A model generated the notes under the pieces. It had not been told where the DNA came from and did no database searches. It saw only the letters and a program-made list of their open reading frames with translations. 36,129 nucleotides of DNA from an uncultured Lachnospiraceae bacterium (lineage in GTDB: Bacteria > Bacillota > Clostridia > Lachnospirales > Lachnospiraceae): NCBI GenBank assembly GCA_904395885.1, contig CAJFOF010000022.1, positions 1 to 36,129 on the forward strand. Direction: 5' to 3'. Numbering within the stretch: the stretch's first letter is position 1; each line of letters opens with the position of its first letter. The translations under genes and the position numbers were made by a program. Positions 17,846 to 26,960 of this stretch are shown piece after piece.

Positions 17846-19024
17846 ATGAGAAAAAAGGCAAATTTGGCTTCCAGAGCAACAGCATTGGGAATGACTGTAG
17901 CAGTAGCGCTTTCTCTTGCGCTTACCGGATGTTCCTCAGGCGATTCGGCTGAGACAACGGTTGCCGCAACGACTGCGGCTGAGACAACGACTGCGGCTGA
18001 GACGACGGCTGCGGCTGAGACAACAGAGGAGACTTCTTCTGCTGAGACGGAGGCAGCGGAAGAAACTTCGTCAGAAGTTGCCAAGGTAGAAAATAAGACC
18101 GGGGAAAAGATCAAAGTGGGTTACGATATTTATTATCTGGGCAACTCCTGGTCCGTACAGCTCTATCAGGAATTTAAGTGGAATGCAGAGAACCTTTACA
18201 AAGATGATTTGGATGTTACCTATGTACAGTCCGACAATGACGTCAGCAAACAGATCGCAAATCTGGAAGATCTGATCGCTCAGGGTGTGGATGTCATTAT
18301 TACAACACCGATCGATACTACTGCAATTAACAGCACTTTGCAGGATGCTATGGATGCCGGTATCAAGGTTGTTCTGCTGGCAGCCACCATTGATGGGGAC
18401 AGCTATGACTCCTTAGTTACGGTAGATGAGCGCGATTTCGGAGCAACCGGTGCTGAGTGGCTGGTAGAGCAGATTGGAGGAGAGGGAGATATCATACTTT
18501 TGAACGGAATTTCCGGATTCTCATCCAACACGCTTCGCTATGAAGGCGCAATGTCTGTATTTGACCAGTATCCGGACATCAATATTCTGGCAGCAGAGGA
18601 TGCTGACTGGGATTATGCGACAGCCAAGACCGTTACTTCAGACCTGCTGGCTACCTATCCGGAAATCGACGGCGTTTGGTCTCAGGGCGGTGCTATGACA
18701 CTGGGCGCTATTGATTCCTTTAATGAGGCAAATCGTGATCTGGTTCCTATGACGGGAGAAGACAATAATGGATATCTGAAGGCCTGCGTAAACAATAATA
18801 TGGAAGGAATTGCAGTTTCCAAACCTACCTGGCTGGCAAGAGTTGCTATCGAAAATGCTGTTAAACTGATGAATGGTGAAGAAGTTAAGAAGGATGATAT
18901 TTATCCGGTTATGACCATCACAACAGAGCAGATGCCTGACTACGTCCACATGGATCTGTCCGATGATGTTTGGTGTGGAACAGAACTTCCGGAAGACGTA
19001 TTAGCCGAGATTTTCAGTAATTAA
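17846..19024 (+). CDS. Sugar-type ABC transporter substrate-binding lipoprotein
   Basis: A 392-residue lipoprotein of the type I periplasmic binding fold (RbsB/Peripla_BP_4 class). The signal peptide ends in the lipobox LTGC with lipidated Cys29. A low-complexity Ala/Thr/Glu/Ser linker (about 33-80) tethers the binding domain. Binding-domain landmarks: KVGYDIYYLGNSW, LIAQGVDVIITTPIDTTAIN and VDERDFGATGAEWL. The frame extends upstream to 17774, but GCGGAGGAAAAA serves the ATG at 17846 and gives a proper signal peptide. First gene of the 11-gene operon; it delivers the unknown substrate to the ATPase and two permeases encoded next. Confidence 0.93.
   Translation: MRKKANLASRATALGMTVAVALSLALTGCSSGDSAETTVAATTAAETTTAAETTAAAETTEETSSAETEAAEETSSEVAKVENKTGEKIKVGYDIYYLGNSWSVQLYQEFKWNAENLYKDDLDVTYVQSDNDVSKQIANLEDLIAQGVDVIITTPIDTTAINSTLQDAMDAGIKVVLLAATIDGDSYDSLVTVDERDFGATGAEWLVEQIGGEGDIILLNGISGFSSNTLRYEGAMSVFDQYPDINILAAEDADWDYATAKTVTSDLLATYPEIDGVWSQGGAMTLGAIDSFNEANRDLVPMTGEDNNGYLKACVNNNMEGIAVSKPTWLARVAIENAVKLMNGEEVKKDDIYPVMTITTEQMPDYVHMDLSDDVWCGTELPEDVLAEIFSN
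17975..18028 (+). repeat. Short tandem repeat in the lipoprotein linker
   Basis: Three near-identical 18-base units beginning GCGGCTGAGAC, encoding repeats of Ala-Ala-Glu-Thr-Thr-Thr type. In-frame unit gain or loss would change only linker length. Confidence 0.7.
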
Positions 19025-19035
19025 GTGAGACGGGA

Positions 19036-19076
19036 CCGGCGCCGGATATTGATGAAAAATCCGGCGCCGGGACTTT
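19036..19076 (+). terminator. Hairpin between binding protein and ATPase genes (attenuating)
   Basis: A perfect 12-bp GC-rich stem (CCGGCGCCGGAT at 19036-19047 with its complement at 19059-19070) is followed by only GACTTTT. Such hairpins after binding-protein genes usually cause partial termination or protect the mRNA 3' end, giving more binding protein than ATPase and permease. Confidence 0.6.
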
Positions 19077-19119
19077 TGTAACTGGTGGAATGGATGCGTT
19101 AAAGATCGAGAGGGAAAGA

Positions 19120-20634
19120 ATGGAACATACGGGCAGAATTATTTTAGAGGGACAGAAATTGTCTAAAAATTTTGGCGAAAATACCGTATTGCGGGATGTT
19201 TCCATCCAGTGTTTTGAAGGGGAGGGATTGGCTCTGGCTGGCGAGAATGGAGCCGGAAAATCTACTCTTATGAATATTATAAGCGGGGGTCTTGCGCCGT
19301 CTTCCGGGACTGTGCTGGTGGATGGAAAAGAAAGCCATTTTTCCAGTTCCAGGGATGGGAGAGATGTAGGGATTGCCTTTGTCCATCAGGAATTGAGCCT
19401 GATGAATGAGATGACGGCAGGAGAAAATATTATGCTGGGAATGGAACCGAAAAAGGGAAGATGGATTGACCAGAAAAGGCTCCATGAGCAGGCTGCAGAA
19501 GTTTTGAAAGAAATTGGATATGAAATCGATGAATATGAACTGGTAAAAAATCTGACGCCGGCTCAAAGACAGATCGTGGAAATTGCAAAGGCCTGGGCTG
19601 CCCATCCACGGGTTCTGATTTTTGATGAGCCGACTTCCAGTCTGAATAAAACGGAATCGGATCAGTTGTTTGATTTTATTCACAGGATAAAAAAACAGGG
19701 CGTTTCTGTCATCGTGATCAGTCACAGAATGGATGATATTTTTACCTGCTGTGACCGGGTGATAGTATTAAAAGATGGTATGTTTGTTTTTTCTGCCATG
19801 ACAAAAAACACCAACAACGATGAGATCATCAGCAAGATGGTGGGACGGGAGTTTAAGAATGTATACCCACCCAGAAACGATAAGCTGTCCGATACCATTA
19901 AATTGGAGATTCAAAAAGGATGTGTGGGATCGAAGGTAAAGGACGTTGACCTAAAGCTGCCCAAAGGCGCTGTGATCGGGATCGGAGGGCTGGAAGGCCA
20001 GGGACAGAGAGAACTGGCCAGGGCGCTGTTTGGAATCGAACCCTTTACGTCTGGAGTCTGTCTGATCGACGGAGAGCAGAAGAAAATTGCCAGCCCTGTG
20101 GATGCAGTGAAAAATAAGATCGCTTTCCTGTCAGATGACCGGAAAGCGGAGGGCCTTTTCCTTGATCTCTCCTGCGGGGAAAATATTCTGTCGCTGTCTT
20201 ATAAAAGAAATTCAAAATTTGGTTTTGTAAAAAAGAAGGATTCCCAGAAAGAGATTCAGGATGGAATTGACCAGCTTAAAATTAAGCTGAGCGATGCCAG
20301 GCAGCCAGTGAAAAGCCTGTCAGGAGGAAATCAGCAGAAAATCGTATTTTCACGCTGGATCAAGACGGAACCGGAAATATTGATTCTCCATGAGCCGACC
20401 AGAGGAATTGATGTCCAGTCCAAACTGGAAATTTATGAACTGATCCGGCGGCTTACCAGGGAGGGGGCCAGTGTGATTGTTTTCACCAGTGACATGCTGG
20501 AACTGATCGGTATCTCAGACGAAATTTACGTCATGTATGAGGGAAGGATATCCGGGCGGATTGCCGGAAAAGAAGCTACAGAAGAACGGATTATGCAGCT
20601 TTCTGCAAATTCAGGAAAGGGGGAAGAAGCGTGA
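19120..20634 (+). CDS. Sugar ABC transporter ATP-binding protein (RbsA/MglA type, two ATPase domains)
   Basis: A 504-residue double ATPase. Domain 1 (about 5-235) has Walker A GENGAGKST, signature region LTPAQRQIVEIAKA and Walker B VLIFDEPTSS. Domain 2 (about 250-495) has the degenerate Walker A GLEGQGQREL usual in this family, signature LSGGNQQK and a Walker B reading LILHEPTRGID. The usual Asp is replaced by His424, which is unusual. An ATG at 19090 is in frame but has no well-spaced ribosome site; GAGAGGGA fits the ATG at 19120. It ends in a 4-base overlap with the first permease. Confidence 0.92.
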   Translation: MEHTGRIILEGQKLSKNFGENTVLRDVSIQCFEGEGLALAGENGAGKSTLMNIISGGLAPSSGTVLVDGKESHFSSSRDGRDVGIAFVHQELSLMNEMTAGENIMLGMEPKKGRWIDQKRLHEQAAEVLKEIGYEIDEYELVKNLTPAQRQIVEIAKAWAAHPRVLIFDEPTSSLNKTESDQLFDFIHRIKKQGVSVIVISHRMDDIFTCCDRVIVLKDGMFVFSAMTKNTNNDEIISKMVGREFKNVYPPRNDKLSDTIKLEIQKGCVGSKVKDVDLKLPKGAVIGIGGLEGQGQRELARALFGIEPFTSGVCLIDGEQKKIASPVDAVKNKIAFLSDDRKAEGLFLDLSCGENILSLSYKRNSKFGFVKKKDSQKEIQDGIDQLKIKLSDARQPVKSLSGGNQQKIVFSRWIKTEPEILILHEPTRGIDVQSKLEIYELIRRLTREGASVIVFTSDMLELIGISDEIYVMYEGRISGRIAGKEATEERIMQLSANSGKGEEA

Positions 20635-21575
20635 GAGGTTCCGTAAAAACTCATATGAAACAGGCAGTTCCCTCTATGATTATTATGGTGATCATGATCG
20701 TGGTGGCGTCGATTGCCTCAGACCGCTTTCTGACAGCAGCAAATCTGAGAAATGTACTGACTCAGGCGGCAGTCCTTGCTATTGTCTCGATTGCCCAGTG
20801 TATGGCGCTTTTTATCGGCGGGATCGATATGTCGGTCAGTTCTGTAATTTCTATCAGCACGATCTGGGTAGCAATGTTCAGCAGCACAGGGACGGCAGGG
20901 CTGTTGGGTTCGTTGATCCTGGCCGTTTTGGTAGGGGTCCTGGTTGGACTGGTAAACGGACTGGGAGTTGTGAAATTTAAGATTCCGGCGATGATCATTA
21001 CGATTTCCACACAGGCTTTTGTCAAAGGAATCGCTCTGGTACTGATGCCAAGCTCAGGAGGTAAGGTCAATCAGGGATTTGCAGACTTTATCAGAACCAG
21101 ATTTGGGATTTTTTCAATCGCATTTTTGACGGCTATTGTGTTATATGTCCTGATCTGGGTGGTTCTTCACTATACAGGATTTGGAAGAAAGGTTTATGCG
21201 GTAGGAAACGGAGAACTGTACGCGGAGCAGTCGGGTATTAACACAAAGAAGATTACCATACAGGTGTATATTATTTCCGGCGTCATTGCCGCGATAGCGG
21301 GAATTGTTCTCTCAGCAAGAATTTCCAGCGGAAATCCTCTGGTAGGAGACAATTACGCTATGGATTCCGTGGCCGCCGCAGTAATTGGCGGTGTATCCAT
21401 GAACGGAGGTATCGGAAGCGTGGCTGGAGCGCTTTTCGGTGCGGTGATCCTGACACTGATCAATAATATTATGAATAGTATGGGAATCTCGCCGTACTAT
21501 CAGTACATCATTAAGGGAGCACTCTTAATGTTCTCCTTGGTACTATTCCAAATGAAGAGGAGGAAAGCAGTATGA
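20631..21575 (+). CDS. Sugar ABC transporter permease (RbsC type), first
   Basis: A 314-residue BPD_transp_2 family permease with 8-10 hydrophobic segments. The motif GGIDMSVSSVISIST near residue 63, the KIPAMIITISTQAFVKG stretch, and AAAVIGGVSMNGGIGSVAGALFG, here quoted only in part by its GG-rich core, are typical of ribose/simple-sugar importers. It starts at a GTG in a GTGA overlap with the ATPase gene, after AAAGGGGGAAG. Pairs with the next permease as a heterodimer. Confidence 0.92.
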   Translation: MRGSVKTHMKQAVPSMIIMVIMIVVASIASDRFLTAANLRNVLTQAAVLAIVSIAQCMALFIGGIDMSVSSVISISTIWVAMFSSTGTAGLLGSLILAVLVGVLVGLVNGLGVVKFKIPAMIITISTQAFVKGIALVLMPSSGGKVNQGFADFIRTRFGIFSIAFLTAIVLYVLIWVVLHYTGFGRKVYAVGNGELYAEQSGINTKKITIQVYIISGVIAAIAGIVLSARISSGNPLVGDNYAMDSVAAAVIGGVSMNGGIGSVAGALFGAVILTLINNIMNSMGISPYYQYIIKGALLMFSLVLFQMKRRKAV

Positions 21576-22522
21576 ACCAGATAAAAGAAAAATTGCGTTA
21601 CCAGTCCTTTCCTCTTGGCATCTACCTTTTGCTGCTGGCGACTATTGCAGTCTTTCTCGGAGCCACTCAGGGGAGTGTGTCCCCTTCCCATCTGCTGAAT
21701 ATTGCCCGGACCGCTGCACCGCTGGGGATTGCGGCTATGGGGCAGACGATTGTATTGGTGGCAGGAGGACTGGATTTGTCAGTGGGAGCCACAATGTCTA
21801 TGGTGAATCTGATTGCAGCTTCTGTCATGAACGGTGATGTAAACCGGATTGCTCCGGCAGTGGCGATCTCCCTGGCCCTGTGTCTGGTAATCGGTCTGGT
21901 CAACGGTATCATGATAACGAAATTTAAGATGCAGCCGTTTTTGGTGACTATGGCGATGGGGATTATCATTCAGGGCGGATATTACCTGTATACCCAGGGA
22001 ATCGCAAGGGGAAGTATCGCAGATGAAATGCGGTTTATTTCCAGCGGCTGGATCGGGGATATTCCGGTTGCTGTCATTATCTGGATTGTGATTTGGATTT
22101 TCCTGTCGCTGATCCTGAAAAAGACAATCTATGGAAGAAAATTGTATCTGACAGGGGCAAACCCGTCAGCGTCCCGACTGTCAGGGTTTCATGCAGACTG
22201 GATTACCATTTCTGCCTATGTAGTCTGTGCATTCCTTGCAGGACTTGCAGGGTTGATGCTGTCTGCATATATCGGTGTGGCTTCGGTGGACATTGGACTG
22301 GATTATACACTGAATACAGTGGCATCCTCCGTTATCGGCGGGGCTGCCTTTACAGGAGGCATCGGGAGTCTGGAGGGGACATTCCCCGGTGTGCTGATCA
22401 TGACGATCCTGCAGAGCCTGATGACCATTCTGGGAATTTCAGAAGCTGGAAAGTTTATTTGCCAGGGAGCCGTTATTGCTGTGATGGTGGCTATTAACCA
22501 GCGGAAAGCCGGAAAACAATAA
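21572..22522 (+). CDS. Sugar ABC transporter permease (RbsC type), second
   Basis: A 316-residue permease of the same family, overlapping the previous gene by ATGA. It carries GGLDLSVGATMSMVNLIAA, the KMQPFLVTMAMGIIIQG stretch and the C-terminal SSVIGGAAFTGGIGSLEGT. Two distinct permeases with one double ATPase indicate a heterodimeric channel, as in autoinducer-2, xylose-like or simple-sugar systems with two permease genes. Substrate unknown. Confidence 0.92.
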   Translation: MNQIKEKLRYQSFPLGIYLLLLATIAVFLGATQGSVSPSHLLNIARTAAPLGIAAMGQTIVLVAGGLDLSVGATMSMVNLIAASVMNGDVNRIAPAVAISLALCLVIGLVNGIMITKFKMQPFLVTMAMGIIIQGGYYLYTQGIARGSIADEMRFISSGWIGDIPVAVIIWIVIWIFLSLILKKTIYGRKLYLTGANPSASRLSGFHADWITISAYVVCAFLAGLAGLMLSAYIGVASVDIGLDYTLNTVASSVIGGAAFTGGIGSLEGTFPGVLIMTILQSLMTILGISEAGKFICQGAVIAVMVAINQRKAGKQ

Positions 22523-22545
22523 AAGCAAAAAGGAGGACAGTAGAG

Positions 22546-23517
22546 ATGGCATTTGTCAGAACAATGAGGGGAGATATTCAGCCGGAGGAAATGGGATTTA
22601 CCTATGCCCATGAACATATTGTCTGCGTTCCTGCTTACTGGAAGGAAAGGGGACAAGATGACCTTCTTCTGGACGATCCGGAGAAAAGTTATGAGGAGGT
22701 GGCCGCAGCGAAGCGGGCGGGCATTGACACCATTGTAGATGCAACGGCTATTGATTATGGAAGGCAGCCTCAGGCAGTCTATGATATATCAGAGAAGACA
22801 GGGATGAACATCATTGGCACAGCCGGGTTCAACAAAGGGTTTTTGTGGGATGCCCGGATGCCTGGGGAGGAACGGACTTACCGCCAGTGGATAGCAGAGG
22901 CGTCGATTGAGGAACTGACCCGTTTTGTAATAGACGAAGTTGAGGTTGGAATGCAGGGAACCGGAATCAGAGGCGGCCAGGTAAAATTTGGAACGGGCTA
23001 CAACAGCATCAGTCCGTTGGAAGTGAAAACGATCCGCGCGGGCTGCCGTGCTCATCTGGCTACCGGTGCTCCGGTTCATTCTCACACAGAAGCGGGAACC
23101 ATGGCACTGGAACAGATTGAATACATAAAGGAAGAAGGGGTAAATCTGGAGTATGTCAGCTTTGGCCATATGGACCGTAATCCAGATACGTATTACCATC
23201 TCCAGATTGCCCAGACAGGCGCATTCCTTTGTTTTGACGGGATTGGAAAGATTAAATACGGGCCGGAATCCACCAGGATTCAGTGTATCCTGGAACTGGC
23301 AAAGAGAGGCCACCAGAAGCAGCTTTTAGTCAGCGGAGATACTGCCAGAAAAAGCTACTATCACAGTTATACCTGGGCCAGAGGCCTGACATATATAAAA
23401 GAGAAATGGATGGATCGGCTGATCGACGAGGCGGAAAACCAGGGACTGAACGGAAAGCAACTGGCTGAAGACATTTTTATCAATAACCCCAGACGGTGCT
23501 TTTCATTTAAAAAATAG
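22546..23517 (+). CDS. Phosphotriesterase-family (amidohydrolase) hydrolase
   Basis: A 323-residue TIM-barrel metal hydrolase. All binuclear-site ligands of the phosphotriesterase family can be placed: His22 and His24 in AHEH, the bridging (carbamylated) Lys147 in GGQVKFG, His180 in VHSHTEAG, His208 in FGHMDRN and Asp264 in VSGDT. Natural members include sugar-lactone lactonases (COG1735) and other esterases/lactonases, so a lactonase or deesterification step on the imported substrate is plausible; organophosphate hydrolysis is not expected. It starts 23 bases after the permease with AAAGGAGGAC. No signal peptide; cytoplasmic. Confidence 0.9.
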   Translation: MAFVRTMRGDIQPEEMGFTYAHEHIVCVPAYWKERGQDDLLLDDPEKSYEEVAAAKRAGIDTIVDATAIDYGRQPQAVYDISEKTGMNIIGTAGFNKGFLWDARMPGEERTYRQWIAEASIEELTRFVIDEVEVGMQGTGIRGGQVKFGTGYNSISPLEVKTIRAGCRAHLATGAPVHSHTEAGTMALEQIEYIKEEGVNLEYVSFGHMDRNPDTYYHLQIAQTGAFLCFDGIGKIKYGPESTRIQCILELAKRGHQKQLLVSGDTARKSYYHSYTWARGLTYIKEKWMDRLIDEAENQGLNGKQLAEDIFINNPRRCFSFKK

Positions 23518-23576
23518 CAGTCCCAGACCGGCTCTCAAGTATTGGCGGATGAGGCATAAAAATTAGGAGGCGGATC

Positions 23577-24308
23577 ATGAAATTAATAGAAATGAATCAG
23601 GAAGAGGGGAGAACGCTGAAAGACCGGAACCTGACAGCACTGCTCCCTCTCGGAGCAGTGGAGGTTCATGCAAACCACCTGCCCATCGGAACAGATCTCT
23701 ATCTGGCCCAGGCCCTGACCGACAAGCTGGAAGAAAAGCTGGGAAAAGAAAATACTCTCCTTCTTCCGGCTCTTCCTTACGGCCAGGTGTGGTCTCTGAG
23801 GGAAGCCCCTGGGACCATCAATATTTCCAATGACGTTTTAAGCGGCATGATTGTTCAGATTGGGAAGAGCCTGGAAAAGGCGGGGATCAAGCGGATGGCG
23901 ATCGTCAACACTCATGTGGGAAACGGAGACGCTATGAAGATGGCGGCCAGGATGCTGTACGATACCTGCGATATAAAAGTCTTTCTTTTTACTTATCCGG
24001 GGGCAGAGGAGGTTATACCCAATGTGTGCGAAAGCCCCATGCCTCATAAAGGTTACTTCCATGCCTGCGAGATCGAGACCTCCTATATGCTGTATCTTTG
24101 CCCGGAATGGGTAGATCAGTCCAAAGCGATCTGCCAGTACCCGGATTTCCCGGAGAATTTTGACTATACGCCTACGCCCTGGACAGATTTTATGGACACG
24201 GCCGTTCTGGGAGATGCAGTGTCGGCTACCAGAGAAAAAGGAGAGGCGATTATTGAACATGTTGTGAACCGGATGTGCGAGATTTTAGAGAAAGAGGCGA
24301 TCACATGA
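23577..24308 (+). CDS. Creatininase-family metal hydrolase
   Basis: A 243-residue protein of the creatininase/ArfB/MftE family. The metal-binding core PLGAVEVHANHLPIGTD gives Glu29, His31 and Asp40, with the same spacing as Glu34/His36/Asp45 of creatininase; NTHVGNGDAM (His113) and HACEIETSYM are the other family blocks. The family opens cyclic amides, deformylates, or cleaves C-C bonds in cyclic ketoses (the inosose hydrolases), so the name should not imply creatinine. It overlaps the next gene by ATGA. With the PTE-type enzyme it suggests sequential ring or amide hydrolysis. Confidence 0.9.
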   Translation: MKLIEMNQEEGRTLKDRNLTALLPLGAVEVHANHLPIGTDLYLAQALTDKLEEKLGKENTLLLPALPYGQVWSLREAPGTINISNDVLSGMIVQIGKSLEKAGIKRMAIVNTHVGNGDAMKMAARMLYDTCDIKVFLFTYPGAEEVIPNVCESPMPHKGYFHACEIETSYMLYLCPEWVDQSKAICQYPDFPENFDYTPTPWTDFMDTAVLGDAVSATREKGEAIIEHVVNRMCEILEKEAIT

Positions 24309-25777
24309 TACTGGCTGTTGATCTTGGCTCTTCCCAGCTAAAGCTTCTTGCTATGGACGGTCTGGGAAACACCAAAAAGGTCTGCACGGCTCCATACCGA
24401 ACCTTTACTCCCCGGCCAGGATGGCTGGAACAGAAGCCGGAGGATTGGAAGAAGGCTCTTCAGAGCGGATTAAAAGAACTGGCTCAAGAGATAGAACTGA
24501 ATCAGGTTGATGTGATCTCATTTTCCGGCCATATGAGCGGTGTGGTTCTGGTAGATGGGGAAATGGAACCGCTGTATCCCTGTATTATGCTGTCAGATCT
24601 CAGGAGTTCCCAGGAATGCCGGATTCTTGCAGAAACCGTAGGTGAGGAGATCCGAAAACTGACCGGAAACCCGGTCATTCAGGCATTCTCTCTGCCCAAA
24701 CTTTTGTGGCTGAAAGAGAAGGAAAAGGAAATTTACGAAAAAGCCGCCGCATGGCTTTCTCCCAAAGATTACCTGCGGGGCTGTCTGACCGGAAAGGCGG
24801 AGACGGAAGCAACGGATGCGTTTAATTCGCTGTGTGTTGATCCGGAAAGCCGAACCTGGGAGGAGGAGATTATCAGAAAGACAGGGCTGAGGAGGAACCT
24901 GTTTCCGGCCATTCACGAGCCTTATGAAGAAGCAGGGACTGTGACAAGAGAGGCGTCTGCCTGGAGCGGATTAAAAGAAGGAACGAAAGTTGTATACGGG
25001 GCTGCAGATATGGCCTGCGGCGCGGTGGGAAATGGTCTGTTTCAGACAGGGGATTCCACTTTGACCCTGGGGACCTGCGCGACCTTTTTGGCAATGACGG
25101 AAAGCGTTCCGGAATCTGAATTTGGAAAGATTACCTTTCACACCCACGCTCTTCCGGGGAAAATGTATGCCCTGGGTTCTCACTTTAACGGGGGTCTTGT
25201 GGTCAACTGGATTTCCGGTATGCTGTCGGGGAGCGGAGAGGCTGACTATAAGCTGGTCGGGGTTTTGTCTGAAGAGGCGTCACAGATCCCGCCTGGTAGT
25301 CAGAATGTTTTGACGATTCCATTTCTTGCCGGGAGCGGCTCGCCATATTATAATGACAGAGACAGAGGGGTTATCCTGGGAATCCAGACCGCCGTGACCA
25401 GAGGGGTTCTCTTCAGAAGTATGCTGGAAGGGGTTTCCTGCAATCTCCGCCAAACACTTGAAATATTTGAGAAGATTCAGGGCAGAGCTCTGGAGCGCAT
25501 TGTCCTGGGCGGTGGCGGAGTCAAGGTCCGTCTTTGGCCGGAAATCATAAAAGATATGTTTAACCGACCGCTGCTGGAAGCGGAAAATTCCGACGCTTCT
25601 GCGGTAGGGGCTGGGCTGATAGGCGGATACGGACAGGGTATTTTTAAGGATCTGGAAAAAGTCGCCAGAGAACAGTTGACAATAAAAAGAACCCTGGAGC
25701 CTCAAACGGACAATGTGAAAATATATGCCAGCCTTTATCAACGGTATTTAGATGCATACAGCAGGTTGCAATTTTAA
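24305..25777 (+). CDS. FGGY-family carbohydrate kinase
   Basis: A 490-residue kinase of the xylulokinase/gluconokinase family. It has the N-terminal phosphate-binding motif AVDLGSSQLKLL (Asp6), GWLEQKPEDW near residue 40, the C-terminal GGGGVKVRLWPEIIKDMF and the ASAVGAGLIGGYGQG stretch that closes the nucleotide site. The frame extends to 24275, but the ATG at 24305, in an ATGA overlap with the creatininase gene, gives the proper family start. Its presence shows that the pathway contains a free sugar or polyol that must be phosphorylated in the cytoplasm. Substrate not predictable by eye. Confidence 0.92.
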   Translation: MILAVDLGSSQLKLLAMDGLGNTKKVCTAPYRTFTPRPGWLEQKPEDWKKALQSGLKELAQEIELNQVDVISFSGHMSGVVLVDGEMEPLYPCIMLSDLRSSQECRILAETVGEEIRKLTGNPVIQAFSLPKLLWLKEKEKEIYEKAAAWLSPKDYLRGCLTGKAETEATDAFNSLCVDPESRTWEEEIIRKTGLRRNLFPAIHEPYEEAGTVTREASAWSGLKEGTKVVYGAADMACGAVGNGLFQTGDSTLTLGTCATFLAMTESVPESEFGKITFHTHALPGKMYALGSHFNGGLVVNWISGMLSGSGEADYKLVGVLSEEASQIPPGSQNVLTIPFLAGSGSPYYNDRDRGVILGIQTAVTRGVLFRSMLEGVSCNLRQTLEIFEKIQGRALERIVLGGGGVKVRLWPEIIKDMFNRPLLEAENSDASAVGAGLIGGYGQGIFKDLEKVAREQLTIKRTLEPQTDNVKIYASLYQRYLDAYSRLQF

Positions 25778-25801
25778 TAAGCAGAAACCGAGGAGACAAA
25801 C

Positions 25802-26944
25802 ATGGATGCATTAGAGCTGTTAAAAAAAATGATCACAGTCAATACAGTAAATCCGCCGGGAAATGAGAGGGCCTTGGCCGTCTTGCTGTTTGAGCTGCTG
25901 GAAAAAAACGGTTTTACCTGCCAGCTTCAGGAGCTTGGGAACGGGCGTGCCAATCTGATTGCGGAGTTTTCGGCTGGCCCCGGACTGGAACTGATGCTGA
26001 ACGGTCATTTGGACGTTGTCCCAGCTCCGGGACCATGGAGCCATGACCCCTTTGATCCGGTTGCCCGGGAGGGGAGAATTTACGGAAGAGGAGCCTGCGA
26101 TATGAAGGGGGGAATCGCCGCCATGTGTACGGCCGCGATCCGAACAGTTCATAGAGGCGGCCCGAAAAGCGGAAGGCTAAAACTTTTGTTTGTGGCTGAT
26201 GAAGAGTGTTCTAATCTGGGAATCCGCAGATATCTTTCCGATGATCCGGGAGGAGACTATGCGATTATCGGGGAGCCTACGGATATGGAGATCGCTGCGG
26301 CCCACCGGGGGGTTTCAAGAGACTATATCGATATTTTTGGTCCTGCACGCCACGCTGCCCTGCCTCAGGGAGAAGGCGTGTCAGCTATTGAAAAATCGGC
26401 GGAGGCCATAGAGGCAATTCAGAAGCTGAACCAGAAACTGGAAGAATATAAGCATCCGCTGCTGCCATCGCCGGGAATCGCCATTACCATGCTCAAAGGA
26501 TACGAAAAGGATAATGTGGTACCGGGACAGGTGAGAATGCTGACAGATTTCAGGATTCTTCCGGGAATGAGTCAGGCGGAGGCGGAGGCTTTCCTGAAAC
26601 AGGGCCTTTGCCAGGCGGGCATAGAAGAGACACAGATTACAAGCCACTTCTTTATGCCAGGGGGGGAACTGCCTTTGTCAGATCCGTTCTTAAAACAGAT
26701 GCTGGAGATCAGAGAAAGGATTTCCGGAAGAAAGCACAAGGCCCAGGCATTTGACGCTTCCTGCGAACAATGTTTTTTGACGGAGGCGGGAATTAAAACT
26801 GTGATCTGCGGGCCGGGAAGTCTCCTGCAGGCCCATACGGTAGATGAATATCTGGAAATCGGCCAACTGGAAACAGCAGTGGAGTTTTACGAGGCGGCGA
26901 TTGCAGCTATTCTGGGAACAGAAACGTTGAAAAAAGTGGTTTAA
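25802..26944 (+). CDS. M20-family metallopeptidase/amidohydrolase (ArgE/DapE-like)
   Basis: A 380-residue di-metal hydrolase. Metal and catalytic residues line up with the ArgE/DapE/ACY1 family: His69 and Asp71 in NGHLDVV, bridging Asp100 in RGACDMKGG, catalytic Glu134 with Glu135 in DEECSN, GEPTDM around 157-162, and His345 in LQAHTVDEY. The dimerisation (lid) domain contains GPARHAALPQGEG with His184. Members cleave N-acyl or small peptide bonds. In this operon it may free an amino acid from an amide conjugate. AACCGAGGAG precedes the ATG. Confidence 0.92.
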   Translation: MDALELLKKMITVNTVNPPGNERALAVLLFELLEKNGFTCQLQELGNGRANLIAEFSAGPGLELMLNGHLDVVPAPGPWSHDPFDPVAREGRIYGRGACDMKGGIAAMCTAAIRTVHRGGPKSGRLKLLFVADEECSNLGIRRYLSDDPGGDYAIIGEPTDMEIAAAHRGVSRDYIDIFGPARHAALPQGEGVSAIEKSAEAIEAIQKLNQKLEEYKHPLLPSPGIAITMLKGYEKDNVVPGQVRMLTDFRILPGMSQAEAEAFLKQGLCQAGIEETQITSHFFMPGGELPLSDPFLKQMLEIRERISGRKHKAQAFDASCEQCFLTEAGIKTVICGPGSLLQAHTVDEYLEIGQLETAVEFYEAAIAAILGTETLKKVV

Positions 26945-26960
26945 AAGGGAGAACAACAGC

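Noticed and set aside
17975-18028. Tandem repeat as a CRISPR-like array
   Set aside because: Units are 18 bases without spacers and in frame in a lipoprotein linker.
22546-23517. Organophosphate-degrading phosphotriesterase
   Set aside because: Metal ligands are conserved in lactonases as well; a sugar operon context makes that more likely.
23577-24308. Naming this a creatinine amidohydrolase
   Set aside because: The family covers several reactions and the context is a sugar operon; only the family name is supported.
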